Positions 1-8,300 of a stretch of 64,000 nucleotides of DNA are shown here, one piece after another (position 1 is the stretch's first letter; each line of letters opens with the position of its first letter). The position numbers were made by a program, and so were the translations under genes. The notes beneath the pieces are model-generated. The model saw only the letters and a list, made by a program, of their open reading frames with translations, searched no databases and was not told the DNA's origin. Source of the stretch: Marinilabiliales bacterium (GTDB lineage: Bacteria > Bacteroidota > Bacteroidia > Bacteroidales > ML635J-15); NCBI GenBank assembly GCA_002869385.1, contig PKTB01000010.1, positions 115,476 to 179,475 of the forward strand, in the 5' to 3' direction.

Positions 1-2
1 TT

Positions 3-512
3 GTTGTAAACAATAAATTTGAGCGTTTAACTTATACAGAAGCTTTTGATATTTTAAGGAACTCAAAACCAAATAAGAAGAAAAAATTTGTTTTTCCTGT
101 TGAAGAATGGGGACTTGATCTTCAAAGTGAACATGAGAGATTTTTAGTAGAAAAGCATTTTAAAAAGCCGGTAATTCTTACAGACTATCCAAAAGAAATA
201 AAAGCTTTTTACATGAAGCAGAACGATGATGGGAAGACTGTTAGGGCTATGGATGTTTTATTTCCTCAAATAGGAGAGATAATTGGTGGTTCACAACGTG
301 AAGAAAACTACGAAAAACTTCTAAACAGAATAAATGAGATGAATATTCCGCAGGAAGAAATGTGGTGGTTCCTTGAAACAAGAAAATTTGGCACAGTACC
401 ACATAGTGGTTATGGACTTGGTTTTGAGAGTTTAATATTGTTTGTTACAGGTATGAGCAATATTCGTGATGTAATACCATTTCCTCGTACACCTAAAAAT
501 GCAGAATTTTAA
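3..512 (+). CDS. asnS: Asparaginyl-tRNA synthetase, C-terminal part (cut by window start)
   Basis: Class II aminoacyl-tRNA synthetase that charges tRNA-Asn in the cytoplasm. The frame is open from base 3, so only the last ~169 residues of the catalytic domain are present. Recognisable AsnRS blocks are [11 protein letters not shown], the [15 protein letters not shown] block (motif 2 to 3 region), HSGYGLGFE and the closing [10 protein letters not shown]. Oddity: class II motif 3 normally reads GLGFER, and its Arg contacts ATP. Here it reads GLGFES, the Ser codon AGT lying at 429-431. A single C-to-A change from CGT would explain it. Loss of this Arg should kill the enzyme, so a base error is suspected. 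rpoN follows 47 bases downstream, a familiar Bacteroidota order. Identity is certain; whether the enzyme is functional as read is doubtful. Confidence 0.95.
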   Translation, partial: VVNNKFERLTYTEAFDILRNSKPNKKKKFVFPVEEWGLDLQSEHERFLVEKHFKKPVILTDYPKEIKAFYMKQNDDGKTVRAMDVLFPQIGEIIGGSQREENYEKLLNRINEMNIPQEEMWWFLETRKFGTVPHSGYGLGFESLILFVTGMSNIRDVIPFPRTPKNAEF

Positions 513-534
513 TCATAATAATTAAAATTTTTGT

Positions 535-542
535 ACTTTTGG
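535..542 (+). promoter_or_regulatory. Bacteroidota-type -7 promoter element for rpoN
   Basis: TACTTTTG matches the Bacteroidota -7 consensus TAnnTTTG and ends 17 bases before the rpoN ATG at 560, in the short asnS-rpoN spacer. Seen by pattern only; no start-site data. Confidence 0.5.
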
Positions 543-559
543 AATAAGAGAATGAAGAT

Positions 560-2014
560 ATGTTAAAACAGAACTTACAGCAGAAACTACTGCAAAAATT
601 GTCTCCTCAGCAGATTCAGATGATTAAGCTTCTGGAACTGCCGACATTGCAATTGGAGCAGAGAATAAAGAAGGAGCTTGAGGAGAATCCTGCCTTGGAC
701 GAGGGTGTGGATCATGATGATGAATATTCTGCTGATGAAGTTCAGGATAATGATGATAATCAGAATGAAGAAGAGGAATTCTCTTTTGAAGATTATATAG
801 GTGATGACGATGAAATTACATCATATAAACTAAGTGCAAATAATACCTCTAAAGATGATGAACAAAGAGATATTCCCTATTCATCATCAAAATCATTTCA
901 CGAGCATTTAAGCGATCAGCTAATTTTAAAAGACGTTAATGATCGTGAGAAATTATTGGCAGTTTTTTTAATAGGAAATATTGATGAGGATGGTTATCTC
1001 AGACGTGAACTTGACGCTATTGTTGATGACATTGCTTTCTCACAAAATCTTGAAGTTACAGAAGAGGAACTTCGTCAGGTATTAGATGTTGTTCAAGATC
1101 TTGACCCGGCTGGAGTCGGAGCTCAAAGTCTTCAGGAGTGTCTTATGTTACAGTTAGAAAGAAAAGAAACTGTTAATGAGAATGTAGTTTTAGCACGAAG
1201 GATTATTGCTGAGTGTTTTGATGAATTTACAAAAAAGCACTATAAAAAGATAATGTCGAAATGCAGTGTTGATGAGGTGCAATTGAAAGCAGGAATTGAT
1301 GTTATTCTAAAATTGAATCCAAAACCCGGTAGTTCTTTTGGAGAGCCTCAAACAAGATCAGTACAATCAATTATCCCTGATTTTATTTTAGATGTTATTG
1401 ACGGTAAGATAGAGATAAGTCTTAATTCAAGAAATGCTCCTGAACTTAAAATAAGCAGAAACTTTGCACAGATGATGGAGCAATATGCGAAAAATAAAAA
1501 TGCGAGCAAATCCGATAAGGAAGCATTGGTTTTTATAAAGCAAAAGCTGGATTCTGCAAAATGGTTTATTGATGCTATTGTACAACGTCAGAACACCCTT
1601 TTGTTTAGTATGAATGCTATTGCAGAATTTCAAAAAGAGTTTTTCCTGACAGGTGATGAGACCGATCTTAAACCTATGATTTTAAAAGATATTGCAGAAA
1701 TTACTGATTTAGACATCTCAACAATTTCCCGAGTTGCAAACAGCAAATATGTAGCAACACCTTATGGGAATTATCTTCTCAAGCATTTTTTCAGTGAGGG
1801 TATGCAGACAGAATCCGGTGAGGAAGTTTCTACCAGAGAAATTAAGCAAATTTTAAGAGATTGTATAGCAGAAGAGAATAAATCAAAACCTTTAACTGAC
1901 GATAAACTTGCAGAAATACTTAAATCTAAAGGGTATCAAATTGCCAGACGTACTGTTGCAAAATATCGCGAACAACTGGACATTCCGGTAGCCAGATTGA
2001 GAAAGGAATTGTAA
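560..2014 (+). CDS. rpoN: RNA polymerase sigma-54 factor RpoN
   Basis: Alternative sigma factor that directs RNA polymerase to -24/-12 promoters and needs an AAA+ activator. The 484 residues match the usual length. The N-terminal Gln/Leu-rich activator region (residues ~1-50, QQKLLQKLSPQQIQMIKLLE) is followed by an acidic linker (~50-110). The core-binding region contains NIDEDGYL and DLDPAGVGA. The HTH region reads DISTISRVANSKYV, and the C-terminal RpoN box ARRTVAKYR is intact. The start at 560 gives the canonical MLKQNLQQKL beginning and lies just after a promoter-like element. The stop overlaps the next ATG by one base, so the following membrane protein is probably co-transcribed. Confidence 0.97.
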   Translation: MLKQNLQQKLLQKLSPQQIQMIKLLELPTLQLEQRIKKELEENPALDEGVDHDDEYSADEVQDNDDNQNEEEEFSFEDYIGDDDEITSYKLSANNTSKDDEQRDIPYSSSKSFHEHLSDQLILKDVNDREKLLAVFLIGNIDEDGYLRRELDAIVDDIAFSQNLEVTEEELRQVLDVVQDLDPAGVGAQSLQECLMLQLERKETVNENVVLARRIIAECFDEFTKKHYKKIMSKCSVDEVQLKAGIDVILKLNPKPGSSFGEPQTRSVQSIIPDFILDVIDGKIEISLNSRNAPELKISRNFAQMMEQYAKNKNASKSDKEALVFIKQKLDSAKWFIDAIVQRQNTLLFSMNAIAEFQKEFFLTGDETDLKPMILKDIAEITDLDISTISRVANSKYVATPYGNYLLKHFFSEGMQTESGEEVSTREIKQILRDCIAEENKSKPLTDDKLAEILKSKGYQIARRTVAKYREQLDIPVARLRKEL

Positions 2015-2559
2015 TGCAAAAGTCCGACTTCTACAAAACAATCGCACAGGTAATAAGTTATGCTTTTCATCCATTATTGATGGCTAGTGCAGCAGTATTT
2101 ATTTTGTTTAACTCAGGTCATTATTTAAGTGTTGTAAATTCTGATATTCGTGATACAATTTATTCAATATTTTTAATTCTGACTTTTATTTTGCCGGCTC
2201 TTTTTATCCCGGTATTATATTATTTCAGAATAATTACAAAACTTGAAATCGATCTTAGAAAAGAGAGGCTGTTACCATTGGTAAGTATACTGATAATATA
2301 TTCATTAGCATATTATTTTATGCAAAGAGTTAGTATGCCTCCAATTTTATTGAAAGTTATCCTTTCTTCAGTTGTTATATTAGCAATGAGTTTGCTAATT
2401 ACAGTTTTCTGGAAAATAAGTCTACATACAACTGCTTTGGGAGGCTTGCTTGGATTTGTAATTTATATTGGGATAAATAGTAATCTTAATGTTCTTTTTA
2501 TAGGGTTTATTATAATTATTGTTTCAGGTTTTGTCGCTACATCGAGATTATATTTGTGA
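2014..2559 (+). CDS. PAP2-like multi-pass membrane protein, interrupted near its 3' end by TGA
   Basis: Hydrophobic integral membrane protein with about six predicted membrane segments, resembling the phosphatase PAP2-like proteins found after rpoN in Bacteroidota. The ATG overlaps the rpoN stop. The frame stops at TGA 2557-2559 after TSRLYL, but continues in the same frame to TAA 2635-2637 with RHNPFQVYAGF and another hydrophobic segment. That looks like the family's normal C-terminus, for example the AH-P-Q-YAGF block. GGA to TGA (G to T) would restore a 207-residue protein spanning 2014-2637. Substrate is unknown; canonical PAP2 catalytic motifs are not clearly present, so a phosphatase activity should not be assumed. 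Confidence 0.7.
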   Translation: MQKSDFYKTIAQVISYAFHPLLMASAAVFILFNSGHYLSVVNSDIRDTIYSIFLILTFILPALFIPVLYYFRIITKLEIDLRKERLLPLVSILIIYSLAYYFMQRVSMPPILLKVILSSVVILAMSLLITVFWKISLHTTALGGLLGFVIYIGINSNLNVLFIGFIIIIVSGFVATSRLYL

Positions 2560-2640
2560 AGGCATAATCCATTTCAGGTATATGCTGGTTTTTTAGGTGG
2601 GATTGCCGCCGTGTATGTGTCAATGCTTTTGTTTTAACAT

Positions 2641-2898
2641 ATGGGATTTTTAAAGTTTCTACTTGGATTATTAATATTTTATCTATTGGCGGTATTGTTG
2701 TTTCGCTATGTAATCACTTGGTTATTAAAACGATGGGTAAGAAATGCGGCACGAAAAATAAACCCCGATTTTGACAAACAGGAAAAACAAAAAAACAAAA
2801 AAGCAGGAGACGTTAGCATTGACTTTATTCCTGAAAAAGATGAAGAGTCAGACAATGATGATGGAGGAGAGTACGTTGATTATGAAGAGATTAAATAA
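2641..2898 (+). CDS. DUF4834 family small membrane protein
   Basis: This 85-residue protein has one N-terminal transmembrane helix (residues ~3-25, FLKFLLGLLIFYLLAVLLF). A basic amphipathic stretch (LLKRWVRNAARKINPDF) and an acidic, disordered tail follow. This arrangement matches DUF4834, a Bacteroidota family of unknown function. It starts 4 bases after the intended end of the PAP2-like gene and ends 6 bases before the FkbM methyltransferase, so it lies inside the rpoN-led run. No catalytic motif is visible; a membrane-anchoring or scaffolding role is only a guess. Confidence 0.75.
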   Translation: MGFLKFLLGLLIFYLLAVLLFRYVITWLLKRWVRNAARKINPDFDKQEKQKNKKAGDVSIDFIPEKDEESDNDDGGEYVDYEEIK

Positions 2899-2904
2899 AA
2901 TGCA

Positions 2905-3654
2905 ATGAAATTTTTTAAGCTTTTACTTTATAAAATACTGGGATTAAAAAACTACCTAAAATTAGTAAGCAAAACCTATATTACTTATATCGATAGTGGT
3001 TTCGGTAAGGAGAAATATTCAGAATTACATTACTTGAAAACACTAATTAAGCCAGGGTTTACATGTTTAGATATTGGAGCAAATTTGGGCTATTATTCAT
3101 ATTTTTTGGCACAATTTAGTGGTAAAGATGGTAGAGTTTTCGCTGTTGAGCCTGTTCCAGTTTTTAGTGAAATATGGAAAGCAAATTTGCGAAAATATAA
3201 GTCAGCAAATCTGGTTCTTTTTCCTTACGCACTAGGGGATTCTGAAAAGCTAGTTGAAATGGGTATGCCTGCTGTCGAAGGAGTTGTTCATCATGGAATG
3301 ACAAGAGTTGTTAAAGAAGGAGAAACCGGCTTTGAAAAGAAGTTTAGTGTTGAAATGAAAAATCCCGACCTTCTTTTCGCTGAAATTGATCAAATAGATT
3401 TTATAAAGGTTGATGTTGAAGGATACGAGAGTGAGGTATTTGACAACATGCAACAAGTTGTAAAAAAGAATATGCCAATTATTCAAACTGAACTAAGTGG
3501 TGATGGAAATCGGAAGAAATGTATTGAACTTTTGAGTTCCTATGGATATCAAGCATTTGTTCTTAAGAACAATGATATGATATTAGCAGATGAGAATTTA
3601 ATTGATTCTAATGATGGTGATTTTTACTTTTTTACCGATAAAAACCAGATTTGA
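2905..3654 (+). CDS. FkbM family SAM-dependent methyltransferase
   Basis: This 249-residue protein has a Rossmann methyltransferase fold. The SAM-binding motif I is CLDIGANLGYYSYFLA at ~54-69, followed by an acidic motif II (VFAVEPVP) and the FkbM signature IKVDVEGYESEVF near residue 170. FkbM proteins O-methylate sugars or small molecules and are often linked to surface polysaccharide genes; the acceptor here cannot be told from sequence. The start at 2905 is the first ATG with open frame after DUF4834. The next gene's predicted start lies 13 bases after this stop, consistent with one transcript. Confidence 0.85.
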   Translation: MKFFKLLLYKILGLKNYLKLVSKTYITYIDSGFGKEKYSELHYLKTLIKPGFTCLDIGANLGYYSYFLAQFSGKDGRVFAVEPVPVFSEIWKANLRKYKSANLVLFPYALGDSEKLVEMGMPAVEGVVHHGMTRVVKEGETGFEKKFSVEMKNPDLLFAEIDQIDFIKVDVEGYESEVFDNMQQVVKKNMPIIQTELSGDGNRKKCIELLSSYGYQAFVLKNNDMILADENLIDSNDGDFYFFTDKNQI

Positions 3655-3667
3655 TAAAACTTACGAT

Positions 3668-5119
3668 ATGAGAAATATATTATGCATATTTACTCTGTTA
3701 TTATTCATAAGCATTTCTTTTCAAGTAAATGCACATAAGCGTGCTAAATACAATATTGTTATTGATACCGATGGTGGTGTTGATGACTTTCGTGCTTTAA
3801 CATATTTTATGTCATCTCGAGAGTTTAATATAAATGCAATAACAACTGTAGATGGCGTTTTGCCTCCCGATTTGTCAGCTCAGTATATCCAACAGTTATG
3901 CGACTTATATCATCATGAAGGGATTCTGGTTGGTGAAGGGAAAAATGGAAAAGCATCAAAGCAATATCAATCTCACGCAATGCCAGTTTGGGAAAATTTA
4001 TTTGGGGATATTGAATTATTTAGTTTTGATGAGTCCGTTAAACTTATTCAGGAGGCTGTTAATGGGGAATCAAAGAGAACGATAATTATTGCTTTGGGAC
4101 CATTAACAAACATTAGCGATTTTGTTGAATTATATCCTTCACTAAAACCTAAAATTGAGACAGTATTATGGTATTCGGATTATGATAAAAAACCGGTAGG
4201 ATATAATTACGAGCAAGATAAAAAAGCTTATAGCAGATTAGTAAAAGCTCAAATCCCTGTAAAGATGATTTCATCAGATAACATTGCTTATGGAAAAGAT
4301 TTTCTTGAGATTTGTTCTAAAATGAAGTCAGTTTATGCAAATTCAATATATAAAGCTTTTGATAATACAGGTTTTGCTGAAGGTGAAATGTATTATTGGG
4401 ATGAGTTAATACCATTATATTTGTTATATCCAAGTATGTTTGTTGAAGAGAGTGTTGGGGAATATTCAAAAATCATAAAGCCGGGAGGACAAAATTTATT
4501 TGACATTTTAATAACTGGAGTTTTGAATTTTGATAAGCCTGACCAGGGAGTAGTGTTTAACGAAGTTCCCACTTTTGGTTTTATGCTGCGTAATGATGTT
4601 TTAAATGTTGTTGATAGCCTTGTTGCTAAGCATGGATATGCCGAATTTAAAATTGCAGCACTAACTTCAGAGATACATTCACATATGGGGATCTATTCAA
4701 TACTTGGAGCAAAGACCGGTTTAAGAATAATGGAATATTTACATGCCGGACTTGACGAGATTGAGCTAGTTTCTTATGCCGGTTTTGATCCTCCATTAAG
4801 CTGTTTTAACGATGGATTGCAAGTTGGTACAGGATCAACTATTGGTTATGGAACAATTAGTGTCGACACTTTGGGTAATTTATCCCCATCTGTTTTGGTC
4901 AGATATAATCAGCGAGAGATTTTATTTAGTATTAAACCCGAAGTTGTAAAAGAAATAGAATCAGATATTTCTCAATTAATTAAATCTTATTGTTTACTTA
5001 GCGATATGTATTGGTTAAAACTCCGTGAAATTGCAATTTACAAGTATTGGTTAGGAATGAGTCGATACGACATTTTGGAGGTGGAAGAGAAAAACTGTTT
5101 GATGAGCGATGACCAGTGA
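3668..5119 (+). CDS. Secreted nucleoside hydrolase fused to an FmdE-like domain
   Basis: The N-terminal ~300 residues match inosine-uridine nucleoside hydrolases, which cleave the N-glycosidic bond of nucleosides. The calcium/ribose-binding signature IDTDGGVDDF is intact and ALGPLTNI follows. The C-terminal ~150 residues (SEIHSHMGIYSILGAKTG, then the Cys-containing SCFNDGLQVGTGSTIGYGTI) resemble the FmdE domain named after formylmethanofuran dehydrogenase subunit E, which binds metal. I choose ATG 3668 because it gives a signal peptide (LCIFTLLLFISISFQVNA). The longer frame from 3602 would overlap the methyltransferase. This predicts a periplasmic or exported enzyme. Known: both families. Inferred: the FmdE part is a metal-binding accessory module. 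Length is 483 residues. Confidence 0.82.
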   Translation: MRNILCIFTLLLFISISFQVNAHKRAKYNIVIDTDGGVDDFRALTYFMSSREFNINAITTVDGVLPPDLSAQYIQQLCDLYHHEGILVGEGKNGKASKQYQSHAMPVWENLFGDIELFSFDESVKLIQEAVNGESKRTIIIALGPLTNISDFVELYPSLKPKIETVLWYSDYDKKPVGYNYEQDKKAYSRLVKAQIPVKMISSDNIAYGKDFLEICSKMKSVYANSIYKAFDNTGFAEGEMYYWDELIPLYLLYPSMFVEESVGEYSKIIKPGGQNLFDILITGVLNFDKPDQGVVFNEVPTFGFMLRNDVLNVVDSLVAKHGYAEFKIAALTSEIHSHMGIYSILGAKTGLRIMEYLHAGLDEIELVSYAGFDPPLSCFNDGLQVGTGSTIGYGTISVDTLGNLSPSVLVRYNQREILFSIKPEVVKEIESDISQLIKSYCLLSDMYWLKLREIAIYKYWLGMSRYDILEVEEKNCLMSDDQ

Positions 5120-5125
5120 CGGATG
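5101..5125. repeat. Possible third copy (inverted) of a short GGTCATC-rich intergenic repeat
   Basis: The reverse complement of this stretch (CATCCGTCACTGGTCATC...) resembles the elements at 44250-44274 and 50040-50064 but is more diverged. It overlaps the stop codon of the nucleoside hydrolase. Could be chance. Confidence 0.3.
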
Positions 5126-5196
5126 TAAGTTGTTGATTGGTTAAACGGTTAATTAGTTCCCAGCTTCCTGTTCTCCGTTCTTGAATTTTGATTATT

Positions 5197-5214
5197 ATTT
5201 GCCCACAGGCAAAT
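5197..5214 (+). terminator. Possible weak terminator hairpin after the nucleoside hydrolase
   Basis: Perfect 7-bp stem ATTTGCC / GGCAAAT with a CACA loop, followed by T-rich TCTTATTCTTT. It lies about 78 bases after the stop at 5119. The T tract is interrupted, so strength is uncertain. The rest of 5120-5372 shows no gene. Confidence 0.4.
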
Positions 5215-5310
5215 TCTTATTCTTTAATAAACCAACAGCTCAAATACTCTCCGATAGTAATAATTTTTCGAAGTATTGCGAAAGCGTAGGACTGAGCGAA
5301 GCGGAAGACA

Positions 5311-5346
5311 CAAAAAAAACAGCCGAACGCTGGTTAGCATTCGGCT
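5311..5346 (-). terminator. Rho-independent terminator of the C10 protease gene
   Basis: Read on the minus strand, the arms AGCCGAA and TTCGGCT (5340-5346 and 5321-5327, with extra GCT/AGC pairing inside) form a strong hairpin. It is followed by GTTTTTTTTG (5311-5320). It sits 27 bases downstream of the protease stop at 5373. Confidence 0.85.
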
Positions 5347-5372
5347 GCACGAACAAAACTGCCGGACTCGTT

Positions 5373-8300
5373 TTATATCTTTATAAATCCGGACTTTATC
5401 ACCTCTACTTGTTTTGTTATTATCTGAATATAATATGCGGCATCAGGCCAGTTTTTAACGTTAATTCTAAATGTGCTTTCTGTTGGAATTGTTTCAAACA
5501 CAATTTTTCCGGTAATATCGTATATCACAATATTGTCAATCTGAGTATCTGATTCGATTATGACATAATCGGGAGCTGGATTTGGATAAATGCTAATTTC
5601 ATTAGTAGAGTCAGAATCTATTCCTTCACAAACATCGAAGTGAATGTAAATTGTATCAGAGAAAGTACAATGTTCAGATTCTGTCTCGACATAAATAAAT
5701 TGTGGATTATTTCCCATATATCCAATTTCTGGATTTTCTTCATTCCATACTGTTCCTACTCCATCTGTCCAGTAAATATTGTCATAGACATAAGAGTTTT
5801 CAATGTCTAGTATAATTGTTTCATCCAAACAGATAGTTGTGTCTGTTGGTAGTACAATATCTTCATCAGGATAATTGATAACAGCAACAGAATCAACAGA
5901 TTCACAACCAAAGCTATTTGTTACTGTCAGGTAATACAAACCTTCATCAGGTGTTGTCATATAATTATCTTCATCTCCATTCGACCATGCATAATCAGCA
6001 TATCCTGTTGCTTCGGTAACGCTTGTCCATGAATCCATACACTTATAGACCGTGTCAGGAATAGTTAATCCCGGTGTATCATTGACAGTAATATAACTTG
6101 GTATTGTATCAAAACATCCATTAGTGCCCGTTACAGTAACAACAATTTCAACATCATTATGTACGTGATCGAAACAATGAGGACCAACACCTGTATATGA
6201 AAGAGTTTCTACAGAATTTTCACGGACTACCCAGTCAACACTTGAGATATCTGTCATTGAACCATCATAATGGAAGCAGATTTCATTACTCATACATGTA
6301 CCACCTGTTGTTACCATACTGGCATTAGGAACAGGCTCAATGTTTATGTTAATATGATTTGATTCTGCAGTTGGTGATGTTGCACATGAAACAGTGTTTG
6401 TTACAATACAATATATTTCATCATTGTCTTCAAGGGTAGCAGTAACAAATGTATCTGAATTTGTACCTTCCGGGTTTCCGTTCACATACCATTGGTAAAC
6501 AGGATATGCACCACTATTAACTGCAGCAGCTGTGAAAATAACATCATCATAATAGTGACAATATGTAGCAAGCTCATCAGTGCTGATAGTTACTGAGGGT
6601 GTAATGCTCGGAGATAAAAGTGGGTTTACAAATAATGCAGTATCAGTACATCCATTTGCATCATATGCTGTTACACCAATTTGTAGATAGCTGCCTCCCG
6701 GTGTATAGCAATGTGGTCCTTCTCCAGAGAAATTAGTTGCTGGTCCCCCGTCTGTTACTTCCCATTCAACATGGTCTAATCCTGTAGTTTCTCCTGAATA
6801 TTCGAAGCAAACTTCTTCAGAAGTACAATATCCTCCACTTAGAATTGTATAATTTGCTTCGGGTGGAGTTGAAACATCTGTAGTAATATGATTTGATTCG
6901 GCAGTTGGAGATGTTGAGCAAGCATAATCCGAAGTAACAATAACATAAATTTCTTCACCATCATCAAAATCGTCTGTTGCATAAGTGTCAGAATCTGTTC
7001 CAACTTCTGCACCATCTCTATACCATTGGTATGATGGACTTGCTCCACAATCTGTTGGTGTTGCAACAAAAGTGATTGTTTCTCCCGCACATGCTACTCC
7101 AACCGGAGTATTTACTATTGAAACAGAAGGTGTAGTATTTGGTAAAACAGTATGTGCAATTTCGTTTGAGATTACAGAATCAGGGTCAGGGCAGATGTAA
7201 TCACTCCAAACAACAGCATAAACAGTGTCTGTATCAGTAAATCCTGAATAACTAAAGCTGTCAGCGTTCACACCTTGAGGTATATCATTATAATACCATT
7301 CTATAGTTGGACTTGCTCCGGCATCACCAATTGTTGCGTCAAAAGTAATTGTTGTTCCCTGACAAATCGGGTAAATACCATCGGATACTATAGATATTGT
7401 TGGAGCAACTAAAGGATGAACAGTAATTGTTATTGTTGTATCTAACCATGTTTCGCATAATGTCACAGGATCAGTAGCTAGAAACATAAATTCTGTAGTT
7501 TCGGTAATTAGTTCGCCACCAATAACTAGGTCATTTCCATTTCCGGTTTCAGCAATTGGATAGAATGCAGAAGTTGTATTGTTCCAAAGCTGATATTCTA
7601 TTTCATTTTCAGCATTTTCGATAGTAAAATATGCCAAGGTGTTGTCACAATAAGTATCAATCCCGGAGGTAATTTCAACATTTAATTCGGGATCTGCATC
7701 AAGGTAATTTCTGATACCATATTTTGCTTCACGAATTACCATAATGTCATCTAGCATTCCATCATAGAATAATGAAGTTGGCATATCAAGAACATCTGCA
7801 GGCAAGTATTCTCCGGCAAATGTCCAATAGCCATCAAATGTTTGATGAGTGACTTCTGTTGCAACACTTAAATGCTCTACAGTTTCATCAATTTCCATGA
7901 GTATGCCAAATCCGTGCAAAATAAGTACATTATGCCAGTTTCCATCATTATAAGCATTCGTGCTTACTAATTCTTCGGGGGTTCCACCATTACTCATATA
8001 GAAATGCAATTTTCCATCATCTGACATATAAAGAACTGCATCCTGGCTAGCGCCACCCCAAGGACTATCAAGGAATGAAGCCATCATGCCTCCTTCTGTA
8101 GTAGTTGTGTTAAACCACAGGCTTATAGTAAACTCATCAGGAATTTCAGCATAATGTGATGCATATCCAAAATAATCACCTGTCGAGAAATCTCTTGCCT
8201 GCCAGAAATTACCATCTCTATCATCAGCAGGAACAAAATCACAACATGAGAAGGAATAATTATTAATAATATCATTATTATCTTCATTAAATGTAAAATA

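Noticed and set aside
3602..3667. Longer N-terminus for the nucleoside hydrolase
   Set aside because: It overlaps the end of the methyltransferase gene and hides the signal peptide that starts at 3668.
5181..5552. A 123-codon plus-strand frame over the end of the C10 protease gene
   Set aside because: It overlaps a strong terminator and the type IX sorting domain on the other strand; its product has no recognisable features.
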